DNA of 64,000 nucleotides from Hyphomicrobiales bacterium (lineage in GTDB: Bacteria; Pseudomonadota; Alphaproteobacteria; Rhizobiales; Rhizobiaceae). The DNA is taken from contig UCMW01000017.1 in the NCBI GenBank assembly GCA_900473745.1, positions 199,513-263,512 of the forward strand, in the 5' to 3' direction. The translations under genes were made by a program, and so were the position numbers. Below are positions 30,080-40,168 of this stretch, in pieces (the stretch's first letter is position 1; every line of letters starts with the position of its first letter). The notes under the pieces are model-generated. The model saw only the letters and a list, made by a program, of their open reading frames with translations, did no database searches and had not been told where the DNA came from.

Positions 30080-31207
30080 GTGTCCCTCATCAGACAGGAA
30101 AGACTTCTCCTCATCCCGATTGCCCTCGCCATCATTGCCTGGTTCTCCGAACATGCGGTGCTGGAAATGGGACAGGCGGCCTCTCTGATCGGCGCTGCGG
30201 TCCTGATCGCTGCCATCGTCGTTGGTTCGATGCGCGTCGCCCATCACGCCGAGATCCTCGCGCACAAGGTCGGCGATCCCTATGGCACGATGATCCTGAC
30301 GCTCTCGGCCGTCGCCGTGGAAGTCCTGATCCTCGCCATCATGATGAACAACGGCGCGTCACCCACCCTGGTGCGCGACACGATCTATTCGGCCGTGATG
30401 CTCGACATCAATGGCATCCTCGGCCTCGCCGCCCTTCTGGGCGGCTTGAAGCACGGCGAGCAGTCCTACAACGACGACAGTGGCAAGACCTATGGCGTGA
30501 TGATCCTGACGGCCATGGGGATCTCGATGATCGTGCCTGAATTCGTGCCCCGCGACCGCTGGCAATACTATTCCGTCTTTACCATCGGCGCGATGATTGC
30601 CCTCTATGCCCTCTTCCTGCGCATGCAGGTGGGCACGCACAGCTACTTCTTTTCCTACAGCTATCCCGGCCGTCAATCCGGTCGCCCCTGGGACCAAAAG
30701 TCGGCAACAGCCCAAGGCGAAGGGGCCCCTGCCGCTGAAGAAGCGCAGGAGGGATCAACCGTATGGTCCATCGCCGTGATCCTCTTCGGCGTCGTCCTGA
30801 TCGGTGTGCTCGCCGAAATCATGTCCGTCATGATGGATGCCGGCCTCAAGGGCACCGGCGCACCGGTTGCCCTGACCGCGATCCTCGTGGCCGGCATCTC
30901 GGCTGCCCCCGAAATCCTGACCGCCCTGCGCGCGGCCCTGCGAAACCGCATGCAGGCCGTCGTCAACATCGCGATGGGCGCGTCCCTCTCGACGGTCATC
31001 CTGACGGTGCCGGTCATGGAGGCGATTGCGCTCTATACGGGGCAGCCCTTCGTCATGGCCATGACCCCGGTACAGACGACGATGGTCGCCATTACCCTCG
31101 TTGCGGCAGCCATCAATCTCAACGACGGCGAGACAAATGCGATCGAAGGCATGACCCATTTCGTCCTCTTCGCCACCTTCATCATGCTTGCCTTCCTGGG
31201 TCTCTGA
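30080..31207 (+). CDS. chaA: ChaA-type calcium/sodium-proton antiporter
   Basis: A 375-residue cation/proton antiporter of the CaCA superfamily, close in length to E. coli ChaA (366). It has about 11 membrane segments with two repeat-like blocks carrying acidic motifs (EVLILAIMMNNG; SAAPEILTAL) and a charged central loop (SATAQGEGAPAAEEAQEG). It exchanges Na+, K+ or Ca2+ for protons at the inner membrane. The start is a GTG with AAGGAACG upstream; no ATG in frame precedes it with support. The longer ORF extension to 29639 runs opposite the DUF2188 gene and is unsupported. Confidence 0.88.
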   Translation: MSLIRQERLLLIPIALAIIAWFSEHAVLEMGQAASLIGAAVLIAAIVVGSMRVAHHAEILAHKVGDPYGTMILTLSAVAVEVLILAIMMNNGASPTLVRDTIYSAVMLDINGILGLAALLGGLKHGEQSYNDDSGKTYGVMILTAMGISMIVPEFVPRDRWQYYSVFTIGAMIALYALFLRMQVGTHSYFFSYSYPGRQSGRPWDQKSATAQGEGAPAAEEAQEGSTVWSIAVILFGVVLIGVLAEIMSVMMDAGLKGTGAPVALTAILVAGISAAPEILTALRAALRNRMQAVVNIAMGASLSTVILTVPVMEAIALYTGQPFVMAMTPVQTTMVAITLVAAAINLNDGETNAIEGMTHFVLFATFIMLAFLGL

Positions 31208-31398
31208 TTCGCCATGCGTCCCACGTCCCTGCGACATCCGGGCACGGATCCGTGAGCACTTTTGCTCGGAACTTTTGGGGAAAACTGCCGTTCCTTCCGC
31301 ACGGATCGGCCTCCAATGGGCCTCCCGCCGCATTCTCAACATGATGCGGATGATGATCGCCGCCGCGGGTCACCGGGGGGCCAACTCGGGAGTCGAAC

Positions 31399-32604
31399 GT
31401 GAAGAGATTGGATGTGATCGACGGCATGCGGGGTTACTTCCTCGTCTTCATGCTGATCAACCACCTGGTGTTCACGGGGGGCCTTTGGCTCGTTGAAATC
31501 AACCACCGCAACCTCGCCTTCGTCGAAGATGCGCAAGGCTTCGTCTTCCTGTCGGGCCTGCTGACCGGCATGGTCTACAGCCGCAAGATGATGAAGGACG
31601 GCTATGCAGTTGGCCGTGACAGGATCTGGTCACGGGCGCTTGAGCTTTATCGTTATGCCATGGCGATCGTCCTGATCGTTCTCGCTCTTCAGCTGATCCT
31701 GCCGGGCGCCGTTTCCGCATGGGAAAACTGGCTGGGCGATGCAAGCTTGCTCAACCCGAGCTCGCTGGCGCCCATCGCGACCTTTCTGGTCCAGCCGACC
31801 TTCATGGACATCCTGCCGCAGTACATTGCCTACATGATCTTTGCGCCTGTCGTGATTTGGCTCTGCCTGCGCGGCCACTGGCTGGGTGTCGCTATCGGCT
31901 CCCTGCTCGTCTGGCTAGCAGCCCAACTAGGGCTGCATCGCATCGTCACTTACCCGATCGATGCCTGGCTGGCCGGCGCACCGGATGAAGAAGGCTTGCG
32001 CGTCTCCTTCAACCTGCTTGGCTGGCAGATCGTCTTCTTCGCGGGCATCATCGCAGGCACGCTTACCTCGATGAAAAAGATCGAATGGCAGAAGGTCTTC
32101 GATCCCAATCACACCACGCTCGCCTGGACGGCGCTTGCCATCACCCTCTTCTTCCTGCCGCTCCGCGTCGCGACCGCCCACGGCTTCATGCCGGGCTTCG
32201 TGCTGGAAAAATTCGGCCTCATGGAAGTGCGCGCCGATTTCGGCCCGGTCTACCTGATCAACTTCGCAGCCGTCGCCTATGGCCTCGCCTGGATCCTGAT
32301 CGCTGGCCCGCGTCACGAGAATGCGCTGATCCGCAAGATCGCCTCGACGCTGACAAGCCTGTTTACGCTGAACTTCTTGCAACTGCTCGGTCGCCATTCG
32401 CTGCAGATTTATGTCTGGCACGTTCTGATCGTCTACGCGGTCTATTACATCGATGCACGCACGCCGGAACTGTCGCAGCTGACCAAGACCGTCATCACCT
32501 TTGCGGCACTCGGGATCCTGGCCCTTCCCGCCCTGTGGCGAGACCGGGAGAAGATCTTTGCCAATGCCCCCTATCTCGGCAGTTGGATGAAGACGCCGGC
32601 ATGA
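31399..32604 (+). CDS. opgC: OpgC-type glucan succinyltransferase
   Basis: A 401-residue OpgC family membrane protein with about ten segments. OpgC-like acyltransferases add succinyl groups to periplasmic or cyclic beta-glucans, which rhizobia use in osmotic adaptation and host interaction. The conserved opening RLDVIDGMRGYFLVFMLINHLVF fits the acyltransferase-3/OpgC group, where a conserved His or Arg takes part in catalysis. The start is GTG (GTGAAGAGATTGGAT) with GGAG six bases upstream. A strong terminator follows. Whether the substrate is a cyclic beta-glucan is inference from family. Confidence 0.88.
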   Translation: MKRLDVIDGMRGYFLVFMLINHLVFTGGLWLVEINHRNLAFVEDAQGFVFLSGLLTGMVYSRKMMKDGYAVGRDRIWSRALELYRYAMAIVLIVLALQLILPGAVSAWENWLGDASLLNPSSLAPIATFLVQPTFMDILPQYIAYMIFAPVVIWLCLRGHWLGVAIGSLLVWLAAQLGLHRIVTYPIDAWLAGAPDEEGLRVSFNLLGWQIVFFAGIIAGTLTSMKKIEWQKVFDPNHTTLAWTALAITLFFLPLRVATAHGFMPGFVLEKFGLMEVRADFGPVYLINFAAVAYGLAWILIAGPRHENALIRKIASTLTSLFTLNFLQLLGRHSLQIYVWHVLIVYAVYYIDARTPELSQLTKTVITFAALGILALPALWRDREKIFANAPYLGSWMKTPA

Positions 32605-32620
32605 GATCAGACACTTTGAG

Positions 32621-32646
32621 AGCGGGCCCTAGGGCCCGCTTTTTTT
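32621..32646 (+). terminator. Terminator after opgC
   Basis: The arms AGCGGGCC and GGCCCGCT are perfect complements around CTAG, followed by six T. It lies 17 bases after the opgC stop codon. Confidence 0.85.
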
Positions 32647-32770
32647 CGTTTCCTGCCGGCCTTGCTCACCGATGGATAAAGCAAGCGTGATCCGCGGTGC
32701 CCTGCCGATCGGGAGCTTTCGTCCCATCTGACGCGTTGATTGGGTCCAATCATCACACCAGGAGGAATTG

Positions 32771-33997
32771 ATGAAGCGTCTCCCCCATATTCTCGCCAGA
32801 ACCATGCTGAGCTTGAGCGTTGCAACCTTGCCGGCATTTGCCCAGCAGGCCGGAACGCCGGCCCAGACAAGTGCCCCGAACGCGCCCGACCAGCAGCCGG
32901 CTTTCGGCGGCCAGACCCGCGCACCTCAACCTGCCGAAACGGTCAATATTCAGACCGAGGTAGTGGCTGAAGGCCTGCCGCATCTCTGGGCCATGGAATT
33001 CCTGCCCGATGGCCGCATGCTGGTGACCGCCAAGCAAGGCGCCATGCACATCATCGGCACCGACGGCAAAGCCGGCCCGGAGATCGCCAACGTCCCCGAA
33101 GTCCTCGCCGACGGCCAGGGCGGGCTGCTCGACGTTGCGCTCGCCCCGGATTATGAGACTTCGGGCAAAATCTTCTTCTCTTTCTCCGAACCCCGTGACG
33201 ACGGCAACGGCACCTCGGTCGCCTCGGCACGTCTGGTCGCAGACGAACAGGGTGGCGGCGCATTGGACGATGTCAGCGTGATCTTCCGCCAAACGCCCAG
33301 CTACGACGGCAACAAGCATTTCGGCTCCCGTCTGGTCTTTGGCCCGGAGGGGCAACTCTACGTGACCGTCGGCGAGCGCTCCGATGCAGAACCGCGCGTC
33401 CAGGCCCAGGACCTGCAGAGCGGATTGGGCAAGATCTTCCGCATCAGCCAGACCGGCGAGGCTCTGCCCGACAATCCCTTTGCCGGCGAGGACGGCGCAC
33501 TGCCCGAAATCTGGTCGCTCGGCCATCGCAACCTGCAGTCCGCAGCCTTGGACGGCCAAGGCCGCCTCTGGACGGTCGAGCATGGCCCCAAGGGCGGCGA
33601 TGAACTGAACCTGCCCGAGGCCGGCAAGAACTACGGCTGGCCGGAAGTCACCTACGGTGTCGAATACAGCGGTGCAGCCGTCGGCGACGGCGTCACGCAG
33701 ATGGCCAATACCGAGCAGCCCGTCTACTACTGGGACCCGGTCATCGCGCCCTCGGGCATGGCCTATTATGACGCCGATGCCATTCCGGAATGGAAAGGCG
33801 CCTTCCTCGTCGGCGGCCTCGTCAGCCAGGGCGTAGTCGTGTTGCACATGGAAAACGACCGGGTGAAGCATGAGGAGCGCGTCGCCCTGGACGCCCGCAT
33901 CCGCGACGTGAAAGTTGGCCCGGACGGCGCCGTCTACGCCGTCACCGAACAGCGCGGCGGCGGCAATTCGACGATCATCAAGCTCACCAAGGCCTGA
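32771..33997 (+). CDS. PQQ-type sugar dehydrogenase 1, secreted
   Basis: A 408-residue secreted beta-propeller of the soluble aldose/glucose dehydrogenase type (YliI/Asd-like). The first ~24 residues are a signal peptide (MKRLPHILARTMLSLSVATLPAFA), followed by a low-complexity linker. Family motifs are GLPHLWAMEFLPDGRMLVTAKQG, NKHFGSRLVFGPEG and GHRN...LWTVEHGPKGGDELN. It would oxidise aldose sugars in the periplasm using PQQ. The ATG at 32771 has GGAGG five bases upstream. A paralog lies at 36877-38013. Confidence 0.9.
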   Translation: MKRLPHILARTMLSLSVATLPAFAQQAGTPAQTSAPNAPDQQPAFGGQTRAPQPAETVNIQTEVVAEGLPHLWAMEFLPDGRMLVTAKQGAMHIIGTDGKAGPEIANVPEVLADGQGGLLDVALAPDYETSGKIFFSFSEPRDDGNGTSVASARLVADEQGGGALDDVSVIFRQTPSYDGNKHFGSRLVFGPEGQLYVTVGERSDAEPRVQAQDLQSGLGKIFRISQTGEALPDNPFAGEDGALPEIWSLGHRNLQSAALDGQGRLWTVEHGPKGGDELNLPEAGKNYGWPEVTYGVEYSGAAVGDGVTQMANTEQPVYYWDPVIAPSGMAYYDADAIPEWKGAFLVGGLVSQGVVVLHMENDRVKHEERVALDARIRDVKVGPDGAVYAVTEQRGGGNSTIIKLTKA

Positions 33998-34003
33998 TCA
34001 ACC

Positions 34004-34036
34004 TTCCGCCTCTGGCTGTGGAAGTCAGAGGCGGAA
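34004..34036. repeat. Inverted repeat between convergent genes
   Basis: Arms of 11 bp (TTCCGCCTCTG and CAGAGGCGGAA) with an 11-base loop. It includes the last codons of vapC and lies just past the PQQ dehydrogenase stop. There is no T run, so it may be a processing or Rho-related structure. Confidence 0.5.
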
Positions 34037-34414
34037 TGCCAGTGGATGATCCACAAGGGCACGGTCCACCGTGACAAGCATAAGCCCTTCAACGTGACAC
34101 TGCGCAAGCAGTAGCCGGTCGAAAGGGTCGCGAGTGGGTGGCTCAGGATCGAGTGTGTGCAGAACGTGCGCGACTTCGATCCCCAGGATCTCAAGGCCGC
34201 CCGACCTGACATTAGAAGGCATATCAGACACGGGCACGCCCACGTCCAGCTTGCCGAGCCTGCTTTTGATTGCAATTTCCCAAAGCGTGGCGACGCTGAC
34301 AAATCCAGTGAATTGACCCAAGCGGAAATAATTGCTGATAGCCGGAAACTGGCGCTCGAAATCCTGCCTCAGAAGGGCGAGAAGTACATAAGTGTCCAGC
34401 AGCAGACGCGGCAC
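34025..34414 (-). CDS. vapC: VapC-type PIN domain toxin
   Basis: A 129-residue PIN-domain RNase, predicted toxin of a toxin-antitoxin pair. The acidic active-site residues are visible: Asp7 in LLLDTYVLL, an acidic SVATLWEIAIKS region, and the pair PFDRLLLAQ and TVDRALVDH. It would cleave RNA such as tRNA when not bound by the antitoxin. Its GTG start overlaps the antitoxin stop by one base, the usual antitoxin-first order. No frameshift is seen, so it appears intact. Confidence 0.88.
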   Translation of the reverse strand: MPRLLLDTYVLLALLRQDFERQFPAISNYFRLGQFTGFVSVATLWEIAIKSRLGKLDVGVPVSDMPSNVRSGGLEILGIEVAHVLHTLDPEPPTRDPFDRLLLAQCHVEGLMLVTVDRALVDHPLAFRL

Positions 34415-34695
34415 TAGGGAAGCGGCCTGAGAAGAAAGTCTTCCGGGAGAGGATCATCGAAGTCCTCGGCGATATAGGGAACGGGATTCTCGACACCGAT
34501 CGAACGCAGGTGGGCCTGCATAGCCTCCCAATTGATCCCGCCTTTCGGCTTGACGTCCCCAACAGTCTCCACATGCGGCACAAGATCCAGAACCGGCTTG
34601 CCGTCCCGTGTCACAGTCACGACCTCGCCCTGCTCGACCGCACGCGCGAGCGCATCCAGATCACGTGTGGCTTCCTGCAGGCTGACGGTCTTCAT
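34414..34695 (-). CDS. Phd/YefM-type antitoxin
   Basis: A 93-residue antitoxin with the Phd/YefM-like N-terminus MKTVSLQEATRDLDALARAVEQGEVVTVTRDGKPVLDLVPH, which binds DNA as a dimer and represses its own operon. The C-terminal half (YIAEDFDDPLPEDFLLRPLP) would wrap the toxin. The start at 34695 is chosen from the family pattern; the ribosome site is weak. The VapC toxin gene follows with a one-base overlap. Autoregulation is expected from the family, not shown in sequence. Confidence 0.85.
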   Translation of the reverse strand: MKTVSLQEATRDLDALARAVEQGEVVTVTRDGKPVLDLVPHVETVGDVKPKGGINWEAMQAHLRSIGVENPVPYIAEDFDDPLPEDFLLRPLP

Positions 34696-34745
34696 GCAAC
34701 CGAAGATATCACAAGGCCTCCCCTCCCTCAACAAAGCCGGAAAAT

Positions 34746-34775
34746 GCAAAAAGGGCCCGCCTGACGGCGAGCCCT
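34746..34775 (-). terminator. aatA terminator
   Basis: On the minus strand a GGGC-rich stem with one mismatch and a TGAC-type loop is followed by TTTTT. It lies about 26 bases after the aatA stop. Confidence 0.7.
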
Positions 34776-34800
34776 CCCAAAAACCGATAAGCCTCGGAGA

Positions 34801-36051
<1,251 letters not shown>

Positions 36052-36268
36052 TCAGGTCCAAGCTCTATGGCGAAAGAACCCCTGCCTTTCAAGCCAAAAG
36101 CATCCAAAGGCAAAGAGATTTGCGTTACCGTGCCAATAGCTCGCAAGCGCCCCCGCATAGAGAACCGATTAAATCACAATTCGATGTGCGAAACGCCACA
36201 TTTTCGTCGCTCTGCCGACGTGATCGCAGAGTTTCATGCGGCCAAGTCAACCTCACGAAGGTGCCGCG

Positions 36269-36664
36269 ATGGACTACGAGTTTGAAGCCTGCACGCCCCC
36301 TTCCCGCCAGAGCCGTTCCCTTGCGTGGTTGGCAGCCGCCAGCGGCCTGGCTCTGGCCCTGTTCATGTTCGGCACTCCAGGGGCGGCGACTCCTCCGGAG
36401 CCCGTGCCTGTTACCGATACCCGGGCGGCTCCGGGTCCCCATGCGGACCGACTGACGACCGGAAGCATTGTCTCTGCGGCTCCGGTTCGGCTGGTGCACG
36501 TCCCGGCGTCGCATCCTGACAACCTTCCGCTGCCCCAGGGTGAACGCCATCTCCTCATTGTGCTGCTCTTCGCCTGCTTCGCCGTCATGGCTGCCGGTGG
36601 TTTCGCACTTTGGAAGCGAGGATGGCGCGACATGCTCCAGGCCACCCGGGGCGACCAGTCTTGA
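36269..36664 (+). CDS. Hypothetical membrane protein
   Basis: I do not recognise a family. The 131-residue product has a first hydrophobic segment at about 18-38 (SLAWLAAASGLALALFMFG), a proline-rich middle, and a second one near 93-113 (HLLIVLLFACFAVMAAGGFALWKRG). Such two-span proteins occur widely. A GAAGG-like element precedes the ATG. It lies between aatA and a PQQ dehydrogenase gene. Confidence 0.55.
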   Translation: MDYEFEACTPPSRQSRSLAWLAAASGLALALFMFGTPGAATPPEPVPVTDTRAAPGPHADRLTTGSIVSAAPVRLVHVPASHPDNLPLPQGERHLLIVLLFACFAVMAAGGFALWKRGWRDMLQATRGDQS

Positions 36665-36876
36665 TCGAGTAATGCTCTTGAGGACGCAACACAGGTCTTG
36701 AGCCGCGGACGGTCCTGTTCATTCCCGCTCCTCACGGCTTTGCCGATCGGCGTGCAAGACACCTCTTCACAATTCGGTCAGGCGGCGGAAGCAGCCCAGC
36801 CCCCGTCTTGCCGCCGGCATTTCCCTTCCCACATTGACGGAAGGAACATGGAACATGTCGGGACGAGGAGATGACG

Positions 36877-38013
36877 ATGCAGAAACGGTCGGACGAGATC
36901 AAGCTTCTGGCGGCGTCCATTCTTGTACTCGCTCTCTCCCTCCCAGCCTCGGCACAGGACGAACATCAGGCCGGGGACGTGACGCTAAAAGTCACCACGA
37001 TAGCCGGCGACCTCGAGCATCCCTGGTCCGTCGAAGTCTTGCCGGATGTAGCCTATCTCGTGACCGAGCGCCCCGGCCGCATGCGCATCATCCGAGACGG
37101 AAAGGTCAGCGAGCCTCTTCGCGGGCTTCCGAAGATCGCCGCCGTTGGTCAGGGTGGCCTTCTCGATGTGGCGCTGGCGCCCGACTTTGCCGAAACATGG
37201 CGCCTCTTCTTCACGGCCGCCGCCCCCGGCCCGGGCGGACAAGGCACCGCCGTCTTTTCTGCGCGCCTCAGCGATGACGAGCAGCGCCTCGAGGAGGTCG
37301 ACCGCATCTTCCTGATGAACAAGCTGTCACGGGCCGGCCAGCATTTCGGATCGCGCATCGCGACTGCCGCCGATGGCAGCCTCTTCTTCGGCATCGGCGA
37401 CCGGGGCGACGCCGATCGCGCCCAGGACCCCGAGGACCACGCCGGCAAGATCATGCATATCAACCCGGACGGCAGCGCGGCGACCGGAAACCCGGGAGGG
37501 CAGGCCCTGCCGGAAGTCTGGTCGAGCGGCCACCGCAATCCTCAGGGCCTCACGATCGACCCCGTCGACAACCGTCTCTACACTGTCGAGCACGGCGCCC
37601 GCGGTGGCGACGAGATCAACGCACCGCAGGCCGGCAACAACTACGGCTGGCCGGTGATCTCCTACGGCAAGCATTATTCAGGGGCAGAAATCGGTATCGG
37701 GCAGTCCGCCGACGGATACGAGCAGCCGCTCCACTATTGGGACCCCTCGATTGCACCGGGAGCGCTTGCCATCTACCGCGGCCCGATGTTTCCCGAATGG
37801 GATGGCGACTTCCTGGTCGCCGCCCTCAAATACCAGCTCCTCGCCCGCATCGAGCGCAGCGACGATGGCACCATTGGCGCTGAAGAACGTATGCTCGGCG
37901 GGGAATATGGTCGGATCCGCGACGTGAAAGTCGCGCCCGACGGTTCAATTCTGCTGGTGACCGACGAAGAGGACGGCCAATTGTTGCGCATCACGCGCGG
38001 CGATGAGAGCTGA
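36877..38013 (+). CDS. PQQ-type sugar dehydrogenase 2, secreted
   Basis: A 378-residue secreted aldose dehydrogenase paralogous to the one at 32771. It has a signal peptide (KRSDEIKLLAASILVLALSLPASA), then DLEHPWSVEVLPDVAYLVTERPGRMRII, GQHFGSRIATAADGSLFFGIGDRGD and GHRNPQGLTIDPVDNRLYTVEHGARGGDEIN. A PQQ ligand site is likely but not proven. Start: GAGGAG is followed by ATG ACG ATG; the second ATG (36877) has normal spacing, the first (36871) is the alternative. The two paralogs are 2.9 kb apart. Confidence 0.88.
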   Translation: MQKRSDEIKLLAASILVLALSLPASAQDEHQAGDVTLKVTTIAGDLEHPWSVEVLPDVAYLVTERPGRMRIIRDGKVSEPLRGLPKIAAVGQGGLLDVALAPDFAETWRLFFTAAAPGPGGQGTAVFSARLSDDEQRLEEVDRIFLMNKLSRAGQHFGSRIATAADGSLFFGIGDRGDADRAQDPEDHAGKIMHINPDGSAATGNPGGQALPEVWSSGHRNPQGLTIDPVDNRLYTVEHGARGGDEINAPQAGNNYGWPVISYGKHYSGAEIGIGQSADGYEQPLHYWDPSIAPGALAIYRGPMFPEWDGDFLVAALKYQLLARIERSDDGTIGAEERMLGGEYGRIRDVKVAPDGSILLVTDEEDGQLLRITRGDES

Positions 38014-38551
38014 AAGCCAGCCGACAAGGTCATCTGAGGGCCACAAGAAACCAAATCTGGGTCGAAGTGGCACCCAAATGGCTGCGGTTTCGACCCACAG
38101 TGAAAATCAAACACGGGAAATTTTCACCCGCAAAATTCCGTGTTTGCGCAGCCAATTCACCCGATCTCCATCGCAAGCGATGCAAATTTTCGGCGAAATG
38201 GCGCCAAGGGAGCTTGTCGAGCTCGCGAATCAGGCTGTTCGCACTGAAAACAAAGGACTCTCACCCATGAAAGGGTTAAAACTTTCGCTTGCCAATTTTC
38301 GACAAAGCAAGCACTCTTCGGCTGTTCGGGCAATTTTGCGAGCATGGGAAGACCTATAAAGTGATGCGCGCCGGGGACGCTATAACAACCCCGGGCAGAC
38401 GAACTACAGTGGATGGAGACATGCACTTGGCTAGTCTGCGGTAACAGGGCCCCTTTCCTCCAATTTCGACAAATGCCTGTCGCTCACCCGCTCGCGGGTA
38501 CATTGCAATGCTGCCCCGCCGAATATGGGCAGAGAGAAAAGGACCTGACGC
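38014..38551 (+). other. 538-base gene-free stretch upstream of cspA
   Basis: No ORF here is convincing; one of 118 codons (38003-38359) overlaps the previous gene and has no coding bias. The stretch is visibly lower in GC than its surroundings and holds several AATTTT/AAATTT tracts and an imperfect hairpin at 38108-38146. The part near cspA probably contains its promoter and a long cold-shock leader (TATAAC near 38380 is a candidate -10 box). Confidence 0.5.
38108..38146. repeat. Imperfect 15-bp hairpin, AT-rich
   Basis: Nine paired bases (CAAACACGG/CCGTGTTTG) continue through AA/TT and TTTT/AAAA with two bulges, around a CACCCGC loop. No T run follows, so it is not a simple terminator. Confidence 0.5.
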
Positions 38552-38767
38552 ATGGCCGAGACTGGCACTGTAAAATTCTTCAATACCGACAAGGGCTTTG
38601 GCTTCATCAAGCCCGACAATGGCGGTGCGGACATCTTCGTCCACATCTCCGCTGTTCAGGCATCGGGCCTGTCGGGTCTGACCGAAAACCAGAAGGTCAG
38701 CTTCGACACCGAACCCGATCGCCGTGGCAAGGGCCCTAAGGCCGTAAACCTGCAGATCTCCGGCTGA
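38552..38767 (+). CDS. cspA: Cold-shock protein
   Basis: A 71-residue CspA-family nucleic acid chaperone. The RNA-binding motifs KGFGFIKPDNGG and DIFVHISAV are intact, with the usual basic loop (DRRGKGPKAVNL). It binds single-stranded RNA and DNA and melts secondary structure. The start is supported by AAGGA upstream. It is preceded by a long gene-free leader and followed by a strong terminator, as for cold-shock genes. Confidence 0.97.
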   Translation: MAETGTVKFFNTDKGFGFIKPDNGGADIFVHISAVQASGLSGLTENQKVSFDTEPDRRGKGPKAVNLQISG

Positions 38768-38794
38768 TCTCATCCGGATTTCCACGAATTGCGG

Positions 38795-38818
38795 CCCGGC
38801 ATTTTTGCCGGGTTTTTT
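38795..38818 (+). terminator. cspA terminator
   Basis: CCCGGC and GCCGGG arms with an ATTTTT loop, followed by six T, 28 bases after the cspA stop. Confidence 0.85.
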
Positions 38819-38921
38819 CGTTCAGCCTGCGTTCAGACGACGCCTCATAGATTGCGATCATCGCCGGTGGCCCGAACAGCCAACACCGGCCATGGTTAGC
38901 CAAGGCTGAGGAACAGACGTC

Positions 38922-39377
38922 ATGATGAAATTCGCGCAAAATGCACTTCTCGCGGCCGCAGTCACCCTGACGCCGATTGCTGCGGCAACGCAGGCCGAAG
39001 CCGGCGACCGGTATTATCGTCATCATCGTGGCGACGACGCCTTGGCGCTCGGCGTACTCGGTCTGGCCACGGGCGTCATCGTCGGTTCGGCACTCGCCAA
39101 CCCGGCACCTCAGCGCCGTGTCTACGTGGATCGCCCGGTCTCCGTCTACGAGGAGCCGGATTATTACGTCGATGACTACCCGCCGCCCCCGCCGCGCAAC
39201 AGCTATCGCCCGCGCCCTGTCTATCAGCAGCCGCAGCCGGTCTATCAGTCCTACGGCATCGAGCCCTGGACAGGCGCGTGGCATGACTACTGCTCGCAGC
39301 GCTACCGCAGCTTCAACCCGCGCACCGGCACCTTTGTCGGCTATGACGGCCGCACACATTTCTGCACGGCCGGCTGA
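38922..39377 (+). CDS. BA14K-family secreted protein
   Basis: A 151-residue protein with a signal peptide (MMKFAQNALLAAAVTLTPIAAATQAEAG) and a glycine/alanine segment that may span the membrane, a proline/tyrosine-rich linker, and a C-terminal BA14K-type domain (WTGAWHDYCSQRYRSFNPRTGTFVGYDGRTHFC). BA14K is an immunoreactive, lectin-like domain in Brucella and rhizobia. The two cysteines could form a disulfide in the periplasm. Function in this organism is unknown. Confidence 0.88.
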   Translation: MMKFAQNALLAAAVTLTPIAAATQAEAGDRYYRHHRGDDALALGVLGLATGVIVGSALANPAPQRRVYVDRPVSVYEEPDYYVDDYPPPPPRNSYRPRPVYQQPQPVYQSYGIEPWTGAWHDYCSQRYRSFNPRTGTFVGYDGRTHFCTAG

Positions 39378-39410
39378 GCCGGACCGTAACCGCACCGCAG
39401 AATGACAAAA

Positions 39411-39433
39411 GCGCCGGTCACCCGGCGCTTTTT
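39411..39433. terminator. Terminator after the BA14K gene
   Basis: GCGCCGG and CCGGCGC arms with a TCAC loop, flanked by AAAA on one side and TTTTT on the other. It can serve this gene and the convergent MBL gene. Confidence 0.85.
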
Positions 39434-39438
39434 CTCGT

Positions 39439-40083
39439 TCAAAGGCCCTGAATGAAAGGATTGGTGCGCCGCTCGTCACCGATCCGGCTCCCGGGCCCGT
39501 GCCCACAGATGAAACCGACATCGTCGCCGAGCGGAAGAACCTTGTCGCGGATCGAATTCATCAACGTCTGGTGATCACCGCCCGGCAGATCCGTGCGCCC
39601 GACGGAACCGCTGAACAACACGTCGCCGAGATGGGCGAACTTCTGGTCACGATTGAAATAGATGACATGGCCCGGCGCGTGACCCGGGCAGTGATAGACT
39701 TCGAACAGGTGATCGCCGAAGGACACCGTCTGACCGTGCTCGAGCCATTGGTCGGGAGTAACGCTGCGCAGCCCCTCAATCCCGTAGGTCGCGGCCTGCG
39801 TCTCGATCCGCTGCAACAGCGGCAAGTCGTCCTTGTGCGGCCCGATGATGGTGAGCCCGGTCTTTTCCTTGAGCTCGGCCGCGCCGCCTGCATGATCGAG
39901 ATGGCCATGCGTCAGCCAGATCGCCTTCAGTTTGATAGCATTCTCCGAGATCACCTGCAGGATCACGTCCACGTCGCCACCTGGATCGACGATCACGCCT
40001 TCGCGTGTCTCGTCGTCGAAGAGGATGGTGCAGTTTTGCTGGAATGGGGTGACGGGGATGATGCCCGCTTGAATTTGTCCCAT
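39439..40083 (-). CDS. MBL-fold metallo-hydrolase, glyoxalase II-like
   Basis: A 214-residue metallo-beta-lactamase fold hydrolase. The zinc motif T-H59-x-H61-x-D63-H64 is present, followed by CPGHAPGH, HLGDVLFSGSVGRTDLPGG and CGHGPGS with the remaining metal ligands. It matches the glyoxalase II-like/YcbL group that hydrolyses S-acyl glutathione-type thioesters. The substrate is not certain. Confidence 0.9.
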   Translation of the reverse strand: MGQIQAGIIPVTPFQQNCTILFDDETREGVIVDPGGDVDVILQVISENAIKLKAIWLTHGHLDHAGGAAELKEKTGLTIIGPHKDDLPLLQRIETQAATYGIEGLRSVTPDQWLEHGQTVSFGDHLFEVYHCPGHAPGHVIYFNRDQKFAHLGDVLFSGSVGRTDLPGGDHQTLMNSIRDKVLPLGDDVGFICGHGPGSRIGDERRTNPFIQGL

Positions 40084-40168
40084 CGGCTGGCGGTCCTTTT
40101 CTCGCTTCGATAAGGCGCCTTAACACGCATTGGAAACGAGAGAAACCGTGGGCTGGTCCAGGTGCCGA

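Noticed and set aside
38003..38359. Plus-strand ORF after the second PQQ dehydrogenase
   Set aside because: It overlaps the end of that gene, has no ribosome site and lies in the AT-rich, gene-free stretch.
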